Notes under the pieces: model-generated | Database searches by the model: none | Told to the model about the DNA's origin: nothing | What the model saw: the letters and a program-made list of their open reading frames with translations, nothing else | Position numbers and translations under genes: made by a program | Shown here: in pieces, positions 38,779 through 47,591 of the stretch | Position numbering within the stretch: position 1 is the stretch's first letter | How the letters are laid out: each line of letters opens with the position of its first letter | Origin: Paraburkholderia bonniea | GTDB taxonomy: Bacteria > Pseudomonadota > Gammaproteobacteria > Burkholderiales > Burkholderiaceae | Direction of reading: 5' to 3' | Assembly: GCF_009455625.1 (NCBI RefSeq) | Contig: NZ_QPEQ01000001.1 | Span: 2,294,001 to 2,358,000 of the forward strand | DNA: 64,000 nt

Positions 38779-40599
38779 TCAGTACGCGCGGATCAACGCC
38801 AGCAGCGCCACGTTTCGCGGCCGAGCTTCGTTTCCGCCGCTGCGCTCGATATGAACGACAGGAACGTGCCCCCCGGCGTAACCCATTTTGATAATGTGAA
38901 AATGCTCACCGGCCTGACCGATGGTTATCCCCGTAGCCGACCTCGTTACATCGATGTCTGATGGCGAATTTCCCTGCCTATCTCGAATCAAAACCGCGCT
39001 GTCGGTGACAATCCCGGGATATCCCGGGTCCTGTCCGTGCACTCTATGGCCATGCCCCGGGTCCCTCAGCGGGTGTTCGTGTTGTCCGGCCATCTCGGAC
39101 CAGACCGGGTGCTGGTGGCCAGCAACTTCGTCGGCTTTAGCAGCGTGATCGTGCGATAAGTTTTGACTGTCCTGTCTTGTCCCGATCCGCCGCTGCGGAT
39201 CGAGTCCGCGACTGTCATCCCAGCCGCGCAAATGTTCGCCACGCAGGTCCGGGATGCGAAACGTTGTGACGCCGTCACCGTGTGAAAAACCGCCGGAAAA
39301 TTCGCTGGCCCAATCGCTTTCTGTATAAAGTGCGCCGCTCCCTTGGGCGTACGCCCACAATGCTGGATAATCCGCACGATTAATTAATGCGCCATTCGCT
39401 TTTATATAGCCCGCTCGCGCTGACGTGCGCGGCTCCAGCACGATCTGTCCAATCGTTTCCATCGACATGACCGACCGGACCCACGCGGTAGTGGCAAACC
39501 GCTCAGAGCGGTCGTTTTCTGGCGGTGTAGGTCCCTGAACAGGAATATCAAAGCAGGTCTTCTCAGACGTGAATCGGGCGACTGACGTCCCGTCGCATGC
39601 GACGCCAATCGTTCCCTTCCCGTCGTGCCACAAACCGGTATCCGGAGAATCGGCGCGATCAAATACCAGCGATGGAGACGCAGCGCTTCCTTCGGCAACG
39701 AACAAGCGTTTGCCGACTTCCATGCGAACGTCACCGTAAATCGAGCCGCCTCTGTTTCTGTCGAGCGGAGTTAAATTCCCGGTGTGCCAGACCGGATTGG
39801 CATTGACCTTGAATTCTTTGCTGTCAGCGAAATATTGAAAGGCACCCAGCGACGAATACCAGCCGGCACCACCCGCGTTTGCGTAAAAATAGCCGTCGTT
39901 CTCACCGATATAGATGCGACCCTCACCGCCCTCCCGTCGAATGGTCAAGTCGTAATCGATGCGCACCGAACCGGCTACCTGCAATGCATTCTTCCCGTCG
40001 CTCTCGCTTTTTCCTACAAGTAATTCCGGCATGCCGACCGTGCCGGTGAATCGGGCACCGGGCAAAGCGGCATAACGCTGCGCGGCCGTCTTCGGCGTTA
40101 ATGCCCGGCTCGAATCTTGACCTGCGTCAGTTTCATCTTGCGTCGCAATTTCAATCACGCCCCGCCATTCGGTGGTAGCCGGTGGATTCGTGAATGACGT
40201 CTCGCCAAACGTCAGCGCAGAGGCGTCGATAGTCGTGAGCTGAATGTCCGCCGATAGCAGCAAAATAGCGGCTGGCGATTTCTCCATGATCGGCGCGGCC
40301 TGACTGTAGACCGCGAAGAGCACACCGTTTTCCAGATATAAGCCGAATCCAAACAGCGTGTACTGATCGGCGGTTTCGTCTTGTAACGTGATGTGTATCG
40401 TGTCAGCGGCGACGTTTTCACCGGCGAATGTGTTGATGCGTTTCTTCTCGTCGGGCAGCGCGACCAGGCTTTTATCCGCGTTGAACGGCGCGGTGCTCAG
40501 ACCAATTTCCAGCACGCAGTGCGCATTCGTTCCACTGTTTCCAGCCGCGACGAGCGCGGCACGACCCGCATCAGTCACTGTGATTAAAAATCCCGGCAT
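38779..40599 (-). CDS. H: Tail fibre protein (gpH-like)
   Basis: About 606 residues. N-terminal DUF3751-like/P2-fibre domain (FLITVTDAGRAALVAA...), repeats in the middle, and a C-terminal phage collar domain (IGQIVLEPRTSARAGYIKANGAL, FRIPDLRGEHLRGWDDSRG) with a His-rich tip (HDHAAKADEVAGHQH). Determines host receptor. ATG 40599 follows the I stop; ATG 40608, which overlaps that stop, is the alternative. Confidence 0.92.
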   Translation of the reverse strand: MPGFLITVTDAGRAALVAAGNSGTNAHCVLEIGLSTAPFNADKSLVALPDEKKRINTFAGENVAADTIHITLQDETADQYTLFGFGLYLENGVLFAVYSQAAPIMEKSPAAILLLSADIQLTTIDASALTFGETSFTNPPATTEWRGVIEIATQDETDAGQDSSRALTPKTAAQRYAALPGARFTGTVGMPELLVGKSESDGKNALQVAGSVRIDYDLTIRREGGEGRIYIGENDGYFYANAGGAGWYSSLGAFQYFADSKEFKVNANPVWHTGNLTPLDRNRGGSIYGDVRMEVGKRLFVAEGSAASPSLVFDRADSPDTGLWHDGKGTIGVACDGTSVARFTSEKTCFDIPVQGPTPPENDRSERFATTAWVRSVMSMETIGQIVLEPRTSARAGYIKANGALINRADYPALWAYAQGSGALYTESDWASEFSGGFSHGDGVTTFRIPDLRGEHLRGWDDSRGLDPQRRIGTRQDSQNLSHDHAAKADEVAGHQHPVWSEMAGQHEHPLRDPGHGHRVHGQDPGYPGIVTDSAVLIRDRQGNSPSDIDVTRSATGITIGQAGEHFHIIKMGYAGGHVPVVHIERSGGNEARPRNVALLALIRAY

Positions 40600-40600
40600 C

Positions 40601-41143
40601 TCATGCATCCACTAATGACATACGTCGATAAACGGCGACACGCATCGCGGCGGCTACCGCTAGCGGCCCTCGAGCTGAAATACCCTGGGTGATGGCGTAA
40701 TGCGCGCTAACCGGCTTTGTTCGTTCGATCTCGGCGATGATGTCGGCAACATATTCGGCCGATGCTGGCTCTCCCTCTCTGCCGCTGACCGTCACCACGA
40801 CGTCGAACGTTCCCGGTTTCCCCTGCGGGGCCATGTCAAACCACTCCCGCAGCGCGATGTTCGCGCCGAAAGCCGCGACGGCCTGGCGGACAGCCGCCGC
40901 CGTGCCGTTCTTTCGTGCGATTGATATCGCAGCTTTGACGCGCGCTCGCTTGACTTGCTCCGGCCAGTAGTCTTTCCACGTGTTCACGCCCATGTGCCAC
41001 GCAAGCCATGGCAAGAGCGCTAGCGGAATCGTGTCCGGATTCATCAAATCGCGCAGCGGTGACGGGATATCGCTGATATGCGCCCAGGTGGCTGCGACGT
41101 TGCGTTCTAGCCGGGTCGAATTCGGCGGGAGCAGATCAGCCAT
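40601..41143 (-). CDS. I: Baseplate protein I (gpI)
   Basis: 180 residues from ATG 41143 (MADLLPPNSTRLERNVAATW). P2 gpI family: DLMNPDTIPLALLPWLAWHMGVNTW is characteristic; then AISIARKNGTAAAVRQAV. Tail spike attachment on the baseplate. Overlaps gene J. Confidence 0.94.
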   Translation of the reverse strand: MADLLPPNSTRLERNVAATWAHISDIPSPLRDLMNPDTIPLALLPWLAWHMGVNTWKDYWPEQVKRARVKAAISIARKNGTAAAVRQAVAAFGANIALREWFDMAPQGKPGTFDVVVTVSGREGEPASAEYVADIIAEIERTKPVSAHYAITQGISARGPLAVAAAMRVAVYRRMSLVDA

Positions 41144-42044
41144 AAATGCCACCGTGAGTAACGCTCATCTCGATGCAGTACGGCGCCTGGGTTTTAGCCA
41201 CCGGAATGTCTGCTACTGGCTCGTCGAGCTGGACTCGCTCGACACCGTCAACATGCAGCGCGGCGTAGATGCCGGACAGCGTGACCTCTCGCCCGTTCCG
41301 GTGCGTTTCCTTCGCGTATACCGCCAGGCGTTTACGCGCCTCGGTCAAGACGACGCTGGAATCCGGCCCGGAGAATGTGTAAAGCGTAGCCCGCACGCGA
41401 TACCGTTTTATTTCGGCACTCTGCGTTGTCACCTTGTCTGTCAGCGGACGAATGTCGTCATCACGCAGCGCTTTGCTAACCTTCGCCAGCAGGTCGCTTG
41501 CAGCAGTTCCATCACCTTCCCGCGAAAGAATCGTCACCAGCACTTCGCACGGGGCCGGACTTGTCACCGACGCATCGAGCACGCGGCCATCGGCATTGAG
41601 TGCATGCGAGATATACGCGCCCTCCGGCCCGGCCACAGAAAACCCTTGTGGCGCGAGCTGGATGCGCTTTCTCAAATCCGGATCGCGCTCCATGACGGCG
41701 GCCGTTCCGTTCTCCGGATCGCCCGGTACAAGCGTTAAACGTTCGATGTCGAACAGCGCGGCGAGATGCTCCAGATTTGTTCCGGCCGCGTAGGCCAGCA
41801 TGATCGAGCGTGCGGCGTCATTGACACGCTGCCTGATAACGATCTCGCGGTATGTATGTTCCTGCGCCAGAATCGCCAGCGGCTCAGACTCAATCTTCAG
41901 AACAGCCGCTACGTCGTTTCGCTCATCCTCAGGAAATCGCGCGATGAATTCAGCCTTGCGTTTTTCGAGTAGAACCTCATAGCTGATCGTTTCAACGATG
42001 TCGGGAACCGGCAGGCGTGACAGGTCGATTGGCGTGGCGCTCAT
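41136..42044 (-). CDS. J: Baseplate assembly protein J (gpJ)
   Basis: 302 residues. LPVPDIVETISYEVLLEKRK start, AAGTNLEHLAALFDIERL, SHALNADGRVLDASVTSPAPCEVLV; the pattern fits baseplate J family (Mu gp47-like). Overlaps W by 4 nt and I by 8 nt. Confidence 0.95.
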   Translation of the reverse strand: MSATPIDLSRLPVPDIVETISYEVLLEKRKAEFIARFPEDERNDVAAVLKIESEPLAILAQEHTYREIVIRQRVNDAARSIMLAYAAGTNLEHLAALFDIERLTLVPGDPENGTAAVMERDPDLRKRIQLAPQGFSVAGPEGAYISHALNADGRVLDASVTSPAPCEVLVTILSREGDGTAASDLLAKVSKALRDDDIRPLTDKVTTQSAEIKRYRVRATLYTFSGPDSSVVLTEARKRLAVYAKETHRNGREVTLSGIYAALHVDGVERVQLDEPVADIPVAKTQAPYCIEMSVTHGGIYG

Positions 42045-42394
42045 TTTCCACTCCCGTAAAAGACTGGTACGCGTGCCGAAACCGGCTCTCCAGCCTCGCT
42101 GGCGATACCTTCGATATCGACGTACTGATGACCGCTCTGTCCATCTGTTGTGAGCAAAACTCGCGTGAGTTTCAGGCGTGGCTCCCAGCGCAGCAGTGCA
42201 GTGGCGATTGCCGCATACAGCCGGACTCGTGTCGTGCCGTTATTTGCAGCGTCGAGCAGGTCGGGAATTTCTGAGCCGAAATGCCGGCGCTTGATGCGCG
42301 TAGCCAACGGCGTCGTCAGGATTTTCGCAATCGACTGATAGAGGTGCGCGTGTCCGGATATCGACCGGCCAGTTTGAGCGTTCATGCCGATCAT
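42041..42394 (-). CDS. W: Baseplate wedge protein W (gpW)
   Basis: 117 residues; gp25-like lysozyme-fold family: IAKILTTPLATRIKRRHFGSE then LLDAANNGTTRVRLYAAIATALLRWEPRL. ATGA overlaps on both sides. Confidence 0.95.
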   Translation of the reverse strand: MIGMNAQTGRSISGHAHLYQSIAKILTTPLATRIKRRHFGSEIPDLLDAANNGTTRVRLYAAIATALLRWEPRLKLTRVLLTTDGQSGHQYVDIEGIASEAGEPVSARVPVFYGSGK

Positions 42395-43074
42395 GGGATA
42401 GGCTCTCCAGTCGGCGCGCCGTCGCCTTGCTCCATGTGCCGGTGCTTCGCCACGCTGACGCCAGCTGCGCTTACGTCGCCTGTGAATTCTGCCGCGCCGT
42501 CAATCCTGATGGTCTTACCTGAGCCACCCTTGCCGCTCATTCCGCCTTCGAACGCGAGCGAACCTTTCACCAGCAAACTGCCGGTGCAGGTTGTTTCCAG
42601 TGAATCCAGCGTGACGCTTTCAGCTTTCACGATTGCCGTTTGCGTTTCGACCGTGACCACTCCTCCCGGCACCGAAATTATTGCGGTACCGCCTGCGGGT
42701 AACGTGCATTCCAGAGCGCGTGCAGCGTGGTCGTACTGAACCACGGCGCCGTCCGGATAAGCGATTTGATGAACAGTCGCGCGTTGGCTTGGTGCCGCCG
42801 CGGCGTCGGAGTAAATGCCGCGTAGCGCAACGCCTTGGGCAGGGTCGCCCATCGGGCACAAAAGAATGACTTGTTCGCCAGCGGTAGGTGGATTCCAGTC
42901 ACGGGTTTCACCCGCTGCGGCGGCGATCCACGGAATCCAGTTTGTTTCCAGCCCGTCGCCTTCAGCCGGATTTCCGACCGCGACACGACATAACGCACGC
43001 GCGTGATCGACGGCGAGAACTGATCCCTTTCGAACCGCGTTGCGTGCCTGGCGTTGAATTTCGTTTGAGTCCAT
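42391..43074 (-). CDS. V: Baseplate spike protein V (gpV)
   Basis: 227 residues from ATG 43074 (an in-frame GTG at 43080 is possible). N-terminal OB-fold (VLAVDHARALCRVAVG, ILLCPMGDPAQGVALRGIY), then beta-helix with GTAIISVPGG repeats and the membrane-piercing end VSVAKHRHMEQGDGAPTGEP, whose HxH binds iron in P2 gpV. Confidence 0.94.
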   Translation of the reverse strand: MDSNEIQRQARNAVRKGSVLAVDHARALCRVAVGNPAEGDGLETNWIPWIAAAAGETRDWNPPTAGEQVILLCPMGDPAQGVALRGIYSDAAAAPSQRATVHQIAYPDGAVVQYDHAARALECTLPAGGTAIISVPGGVVTVETQTAIVKAESVTLDSLETTCTGSLLVKGSLAFEGGMSGKGGSGKTIRIDGAAEFTGDVSAAGVSVAKHRHMEQGDGAPTGEPIP

Positions 43075-43197
43075 ACGCACATAGTGCCGACCGCTCGCGC
43101 GTCACGCGAGCAGTACGGTATGTCGTTGGACTGGGAACAGAAGGGACTACTTCAAAGTAATTTTTTATCGGCGGGATCGAGTCTATTTTTCGCGGTT

Positions 43198-43488
43198 CTA
43201 CATCATTCCGTGAGATTTTGCGTAATCGCGCAGAGCATCGTTCATTCGTGTTTGCCATCCGTCACCCTGACTCTTGTACGCCAGCAAAACATCTGGGTCG
43301 ATGCGGATTTTGAGCGGTGTTTTCGGATTCGATGACTTCGGTCGCCCACGTGGCCGGATTATTTTTTCGGCTACGTCCTTTCCAAATAGCTCTGGCAAGA
43401 CCTCCTCTGCTGGCCGTGCACGCGCAAATTCTGCAGCTCCCCATACCGGGTTGTCATCCATCGGCTTACTGACTTTTTTCTTGCTCAT
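43198..43488 (-). CDS. brnA: BrnA-type antitoxin
   Basis: 96 residues. C-terminal half RGRPKSSNPKTPLKIRIDPDVLLAYKSQGDGWQTRMNDAL is BrnA-family (ribbon-helix-helix). Overlaps the toxin gene end by 23 nt; the antitoxin comes second. Neutralises BrnT and represses the pair. Accessory insertion in the late tail operon between V and S. Confidence 0.88.
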   Translation of the reverse strand: MSKKKVSKPMDDNPVWGAAEFARARPAEEVLPELFGKDVAEKIIRPRGRPKSSNPKTPLKIRIDPDVLLAYKSQGDGWQTRMNDALRDYAKSHGMM

Positions 43489-43741
43489 AATGCTTTACCT
43501 CACGAAGGTTGGCTTTACGGAAGCTGATGACATGGAGTTTTTCATCGCGCGGTGTGAATACCAGCATGTACATTCTCGTCCCGATATAACCCAGCGCCTG
43601 GAACCGACGTTCCGGATATGCTTTTCGCTGGTCTTCCGAAATTAGCGCACCCGCCATTTCGAATTCGCGGGCCATTTCGAACGACAAACCGCGCTCTGCG
43701 ATATTTGTCTGATTCTTGGCTGGATCATATGTGATTTCCAT
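43466..43741 (-). CDS. brnT: BrnT-type toxin
   Basis: 91 residues from ATG 43741 (MEITYDPAKNQTNIAERGLSF), the BrnT start; end VISFRKANLREVKHYEQEK. Family members are RelE-fold ribonucleases. The upstream 12 codons are not conserved. Stabilises the prophage or blocks phages. Strand same as the late operon; a BrnA-regulated promoter is expected between S and brnT (43742-43843, AT-rich). Confidence 0.9.
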   Translation of the reverse strand: MEITYDPAKNQTNIAERGLSFEMAREFEMAGALISEDQRKAYPERRFQALGYIGTRMYMLVFTPRDEKLHVISFRKANLREVKHYEQEKSQ

Positions 43742-43843
43742 TCGAATAATTGTACCCCCGGAAAATATGATTTTCAACGATTATTTGTACCCCCAAAAAA
43801 TTATACTGAAGGACGTGCCTGTGAACAGGGGGGCCACGGCGGG

Positions 43844-44341
43844 CTACTTGTCTGGCGTGAAATGTCCCAGCAATCTGTCACGAATCAACTCTCGCTCCGC
43901 TTCGGTGAAACCGAGTATCGCCCGTGCCGGGTAGCGGTATTCCGGACCGCCCGGCGCGACCGGTGCCGTCATGCCTTCCTGGTGAATCCGCGCGATCTGT
44001 GCGATGGGACCGCTGAATCCGACTGCAATACCTGAGGCGCTCGTTTCTGTTCTGAGGTAGCGAGCGGTACGGATTTTTTTGAACATCGCCGCCCGCTTGA
44101 TTCGTCCTTTTTTCTCGCGCAGCTTCTTTCCATTCTTCGGCGCACGCGCTTTGCGAGTTTTGCGAGGTTCGTATGCGCTTCCATCCGGGTTCTGTTGCGA
44201 AGCGATACGCGTGCGCTGACTTGTCCGTAACGCGCGAGCCACGTCGCGCATAGCGGTGCGTCGCTGCGCCGGAGAGAGCTTTGCCAGCAACGCCGTGGCC
44301 CACGTTTCCAGCGCCTGGAGATTGTCCGTTACGTCAGCCAC
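43844..44341 (-). CDS. S: Tail completion protein S (gpS)
   Basis: 165 residues; P2 virion morphogenesis family: RRTAMRDVARALRTSQRTRIASQQNPDG, RKARAPKNGKKLREKKGRIKR, IHQEGMTAPVAPGGPEYRYPARAILGF and the end IRDRLLGHF. Overlaps R by 13 nt. Confidence 0.94.
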   Translation of the reverse strand: MADVTDNLQALETWATALLAKLSPAQRRTAMRDVARALRTSQRTRIASQQNPDGSAYEPRKTRKARAPKNGKKLREKKGRIKRAAMFKKIRTARYLRTETSASGIAVGFSGPIAQIARIHQEGMTAPVAPGGPEYRYPARAILGFTEAERELIRDRLLGHFTPDK

Positions 44342-44745
44342 GGTTCCGCCGCATCATCGACGTGAGTCACCGTGCGCTCGCCGCTTGCGCTGGTCGATAC
44401 CACCACGCTTTCGGTCAAATGCAGTTTGATCGACAGGTCCACAGTTTCGTGATTGAGGATGTCGATCTCGAACGTGATGCCGATATCTCGCAGCGCGTCG
44501 TTCGTCACGAGGTCGGGCTGATTTGCCCTTGCCCAGCCGATCAGCACGATCATCACCTCATCGGGATTGCCAGCGAAGTCGAGCATCAGCACGTTCAGCA
44601 CGTAGCGGTATTCGAACGATGGCGTTCTCGTGCCGGTAGCCATCGTCACGCCTTTGTCGATAAAAACGGCGAGCCGGTCCGGATCGGTTTCAAGCGCGGG
44701 AAGAGCGGCGACCAGCGCCGCGCGCAGGCTCGCTGGTTTCTTCAT
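44329..44745 (-). CDS. R: Tail completion protein R (gpR)
   Basis: 138 residues from ATG 44745 (MKKPASLRAALVAALPALE). Phage tail protein R family: DRLAVFIDKGVTMATGTRTPSFEYRY and LIGWARANQPDLVTNDALRDIGITFEIDIL are typical. ATG overlaps the Rz1 stop (ATGA). Confidence 0.93.
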   Translation of the reverse strand: MKKPASLRAALVAALPALETDPDRLAVFIDKGVTMATGTRTPSFEYRYVLNVLMLDFAGNPDEVMIVLIGWARANQPDLVTNDALRDIGITFEIDILNHETVDLSIKLHLTESVVVSTSASGERTVTHVDDAAEPWLT

Positions 44746-45005
44746 CTTTCGTTCGCCATGGCCTGGCAGGTCATAACCGCATCCACTTGAGCCGCGCATG
44801 TCGCCCAGGCGGCTTTCGTGACTGACAGCGCGGCGTTCAACTCGCCGTTAGTTCGCGGATGCATCGCTGGTAACCGGCACGCCGTCACTGGCAGGCACGT
44901 GTTCAAGATAATCGGCTGAACCGGTGAGAGCGGGAGCGGACTGCATGCGGATAACGTCAGCAGGTAAAGCGCCGTTAGACCAAGTGCGAAATTCAGCGTT
45001 TTCAT
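44742..45005 (-). CDS. Rz1-like outer-membrane spanin lipoprotein
   Basis: 87 residues. Signal peptide with lipobox LTLSAC (Cys at about 21) followed by a Pro-rich stretch (SPLPLSPVQPIIL), as in Rz1/LysC. The 5' part lies in another frame inside the Rz gene's 3' part (overlap 44848-45005). Bridges to Rz to disrupt the outer membrane at lysis. Confidence 0.85.
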   Translation of the reverse strand: MKTLNFALGLTALYLLTLSACSPLPLSPVQPIILNTCLPVTACRLPAMHPRTNGELNAALSVTKAAWATCAAQVDAVMTCQAMANER

Positions 45006-45282
45006 AAACTAGCCTTTTGTTAATTTCCTGTACGCGCTCAAGTGTTCCCGCGATGCTCGCGCGACTAGATTCGAGTTTCTGATGTGCTTCAATTTTTTCC
45101 TGTTCGTTTGCGTTCAACCGGTTAATCACGGCGTCGCGCGCAGCAACGTCCGACTGCGCGCGCTGGGCCTGAACAGTTAATCGAGTGATATCCGCGTGCA
45201 GTGCACGGACATAGAACGACGCGCCAGCAATCGCTGACAGCGCGACAAAACCTGTCACTAACTTCACGGTCAATACGCTCAT
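44848..45282 (-). CDS. Rz-like inner-membrane spanin
   Basis: 144 residues. N-terminal transmembrane helix (VTGFVALSAIAGASFYVRA), then a long coiled coil (TRLTVQAQRAQSDVAARDAVINRL), typical LysB/Rz. Overlaps Rz1. Starts within the lysozyme gene end (ATGA). Confidence 0.88.
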   Translation of the reverse strand: MSVLTVKLVTGFVALSAIAGASFYVRALHADITRLTVQAQRAQSDVAARDAVINRLNANEQEKIEAHQKLESSRASIAGTLERVQEINKRLVYENAEFRTWSNGALPADVIRMQSAPALTGSADYLEHVPASDGVPVTSDASAN

Positions 45283-46103
45283 GCGGCAACCTCATCAGTG
45301 CGGGCGTGCTGCGCTGGGGCGGTGTATTTGAGGTATGCCTGTGCCAGCTTCGCGTCATAGAGATTTCGCGCATAGTTCGGGCCGTTGTAGGTTTTCGCGA
45401 ACTGTATCCACTTCCGCCCTCTCAGCGCAGCGAGAAGCGCCGGATCGGCTGCGATAAATCTCACGAATGCGTCGAGCTGGGACGCTTCGTCGCGCTCCAT
45501 GCTCGCGACAAAATCATCAATGCTGGCGTAGCCCAGGCGCTGCCAGTGATAGCCCATCACTTGAAATGCGCCCCAACTGGCGGATTCCCAGGCCGCTACG
45601 GGGTTAATTAGCTCCGCTGCTGCGAGACGGATGTATTCAGCTGCCCCGCCCTGGTAGCCGCCCGCTTTCTGCGAAACGATATTCGGCGAACGTGCAGCAA
45701 ACGGTGATGGATTGGTGCCACATGCTTCCAGGCGCTGCCAGAACTTGTGCCGCTCAAAAAGAATGACAGGGCGTCCATCAGCTAGAAAGCCGCAACCTCG
45801 GGACTCCACGTCATTCACCGCGCGAATGCATGCCGCAGGCACGCCGAGTGCATCCGCAGCTTCGATCAAATCGGCATCGCGCAAGTGTTTGACGTCCCGC
45901 TGGCCGCTCAGCAACGCAGCGTATGTTTTTGTCCCTGCGATTCCATCCACGACGAGCCCAAAGCGATTCTGCAGCGACGCAACAGCAGATTCCGTTTCAT
46001 CGTCGTACAGATACGTGATTGCGACGGGCTCGCCAGCTCGAACAAGGCGGCGTTGCAGCAAACCGATATCGTCGCCGTAATCGCCATGTCGATGAGTTTT
46101 CAT
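45279..46103 (-). CDS. Phage endolysin, PG-binding plus N-acetylmuramidase
   Basis: 274 residues from ATG 46103 (MKTHRHGDYGDDIGLLQRRL). N-terminal peptidoglycan-binding domain (about 8-65, LQRRLVRAG...DGIAGTKTYAAL) and a C-terminal N-acetylmuramidase domain (DUF3380-type): IRAVNDVESRGCGFLADGRP, ILFERHKFW, SWGAFQVMGYH and FAKTYNGPNYARN. No signal peptide, so it needs a holin. Plays the role of P2 gene K. Confidence 0.92.
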   Translation of the reverse strand: MKTHRHGDYGDDIGLLQRRLVRAGEPVAITYLYDDETESAVASLQNRFGLVVDGIAGTKTYAALLSGQRDVKHLRDADLIEAADALGVPAACIRAVNDVESRGCGFLADGRPVILFERHKFWQRLEACGTNPSPFAARSPNIVSQKAGGYQGGAAEYIRLAAAELINPVAAWESASWGAFQVMGYHWQRLGYASIDDFVASMERDEASQLDAFVRFIAADPALLAALRGRKWIQFAKTYNGPNYARNLYDAKLAQAYLKYTAPAQHARTDEVAA

Positions 46104-46396
46104 TTCGACCAGCTCCTCATCAAGCACGCGACGTTGCCTCGGACGCACGAGACGAACAGCGCCAGTAAAGTCGCCCGGCACGCTTCCAAAAATCCAACTG
46201 ACTGCACGTGAAGTGCCATTTCGATGGCGGACCCGCCTAGTACAGCGACAAGCGCCCATGCGGTCCATGAAACATGCGGTCGATGGCGCGCGCCCTGTTT
46301 TCGGTACGTTAGAACTCGAACAATAGCGACGAGGTAAGCCGCCATAGCGATGATCGAAAGCACAGTCGGCATTGCAATCAGTTTAAGTACGGGCAT
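46100..46396 (-). CDS. Putative phage holin, small membrane protein
   Basis: 98 residues with three hydrophobic helices (about 5-25, 45-62, 70-90) and a basic loop KQGARHRP. Position before the endolysin with ATGA overlap fits a holin or holin-associated (Y-like) protein. Function by context only. Confidence 0.7.
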   Translation of the reverse strand: MPVLKLIAMPTVLSIIAMAAYLVAIVRVLTYRKQGARHRPHVSWTAWALVAVLGGSAIEMALHVQSVGFLEACRATLLALFVSCVRGNVACLMRSWSK

Positions 46397-46398
46397 GT

Positions 46399-46743
46399 TT
46401 AACCTTTCCTCTTGAACGCCGATAGCAGATCGATACTCTTCATACGGTCGATCAGTTGCAGCGTCACCGAGATAACCAGCGCTGCGGCAAAAAATGCCGC
46501 AACACCAGTTGATCTGATTGGGGTTTTGCTAACAATTTCTTCCGCCGCGAGATATCCCATAACAAGAGAGATCAGCATGTACGTAACGCGGGTAAGAATG
46601 CCGAGGTCTTTCGATGTGACGACGACGAGCGCCGCGCCCGCGAACGCACCAATCATCGCGTTTCCGTCAACGCCTGGCGCTAGACTCGCGATGCCAACCG
46701 TCAATGCTGACAAGGCCAGCGCGGTTGTACTCGGTTCAGCCAT
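46399..46743 (-). CDS. Putative phage holin, small membrane protein
   Basis: 114 residues with helices at about 7-23, 28-46, 50-68 and 80-100; short basic tail AFKRKG. A class I-like topology, next to a second small membrane protein; one is probably the holin and the other an antiholin, but which is unclear. Confidence 0.65.
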   Translation of the reverse strand: MAEPSTTALALSALTVGIASLAPGVDGNAMIGAFAGAALVVVTSKDLGILTRVTYMLISLVMGYLAAEEIVSKTPIRSTGVAAFFAAALVISVTLQLIDRMKSIDLLSAFKRKG

Positions 46744-46760
46744 TTGCAGCGCTCCTTTGT

Positions 46761-46967
46761 TTAATCAAACAGTTGAAGTAACGGCGCAGTTGTATCGATT
46801 CGCCCCGGTTCTGGCAGAAATACGGGCGTGCCGATGGGGATGAAAACGCCAAAATCAGCGAGACCCGCATTAGCTTCCAGCACGGCTTCTACCGTTCCAT
46901 CCGTGCGGCGGTAATGACGCCAGCAGAGTGAGTCAACGGTGTCGTATTGCTGGGCCAGCACGATCAT
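46761..46967 (-). CDS. X: Tail protein X (gpX)
   Basis: 68 residues; LysM-like gpX family: QYDTVDSLCWRHYRRTDGTVEAVLEANAGLAD and FIPIGTPVFLPE. Baseplate/tail component. Confidence 0.95.
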   Translation of the reverse strand: MIVLAQQYDTVDSLCWRHYRRTDGTVEAVLEANAGLADFGVFIPIGTPVFLPEPGRIDTTAPLLQLFD

Positions 46968-47001
46968 TGTTCAGGTATCCGTGTCATCGGTTAGTAATCG
47001 G

Positions 47002-47478
47002 TCAAATCAGTTCAATCGTGGTGCGCGCGATACCGCGTAAATCGTTCAACGCCCATCTCGCGTTTCGCCGCGACTGGCATATCGTTTCCTCAAGCTCTTC
47101 CGCCTTCTGCCCGCCCGATTTTGTCGTGTCTAAATCGCGGTATCGCTCCGTCAAATCGGCATGCGCGAGGCTATAAACCGCGCGGCGATATCGAGCGACT
47201 TGCATGCTTTCGCCGCCAATTTTCGGTGCGGGAACATCCGCCAGCGTGGCTGAATCTGCGTGTGTGAAACGCCACTCCGCTAGCTCTTCATTCACAGACG
47301 AGATTGCATCGATAGCCGATTCGCGCAGCCGCTCATGCGTGACGGTGCCGTCAAATCTGGCCGACGCCCGTAGCGCAATCAGGTCGATATCTGGAAACCA
47401 GCTATCGTTTTTGATAACCAGCGTGCTTGTATCCGGCTGCGGCGCAGGATTTGGCGGCGATGCAAAAAAGCTACTCAT
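47002..47478 (-). CDS. L: Head completion protein L (gpL)
   Basis: 158 residues from ATG 47478 (MSSFFASPPNP...); the 33 upstream codons are not conserved. Family blocks IDLIALRASARFDGTVTHERLRESAI and YRRAVYSLAHADLTERYRD match P2 head completion protein L. Confidence 0.93.
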   Translation of the reverse strand: MSSFFASPPNPAPQPDTSTLVIKNDSWFPDIDLIALRASARFDGTVTHERLRESAIDAISSVNEELAEWRFTHADSATLADVPAPKIGGESMQVARYRRAVYSLAHADLTERYRDLDTTKSGGQKAEELEETICQSRRNARWALNDLRGIARTTIELI

Positions 47479-47591
47479 GCGTGAAATTCCGCGACTGAAA
47501 ATTGACGATGGATGGCGGTGGACCGGCGTTACATTTTCGTTAAATGGAGTGCAGAAATTGAACGCCGGTGCCGCCATGCCGTAGGGGCTCT

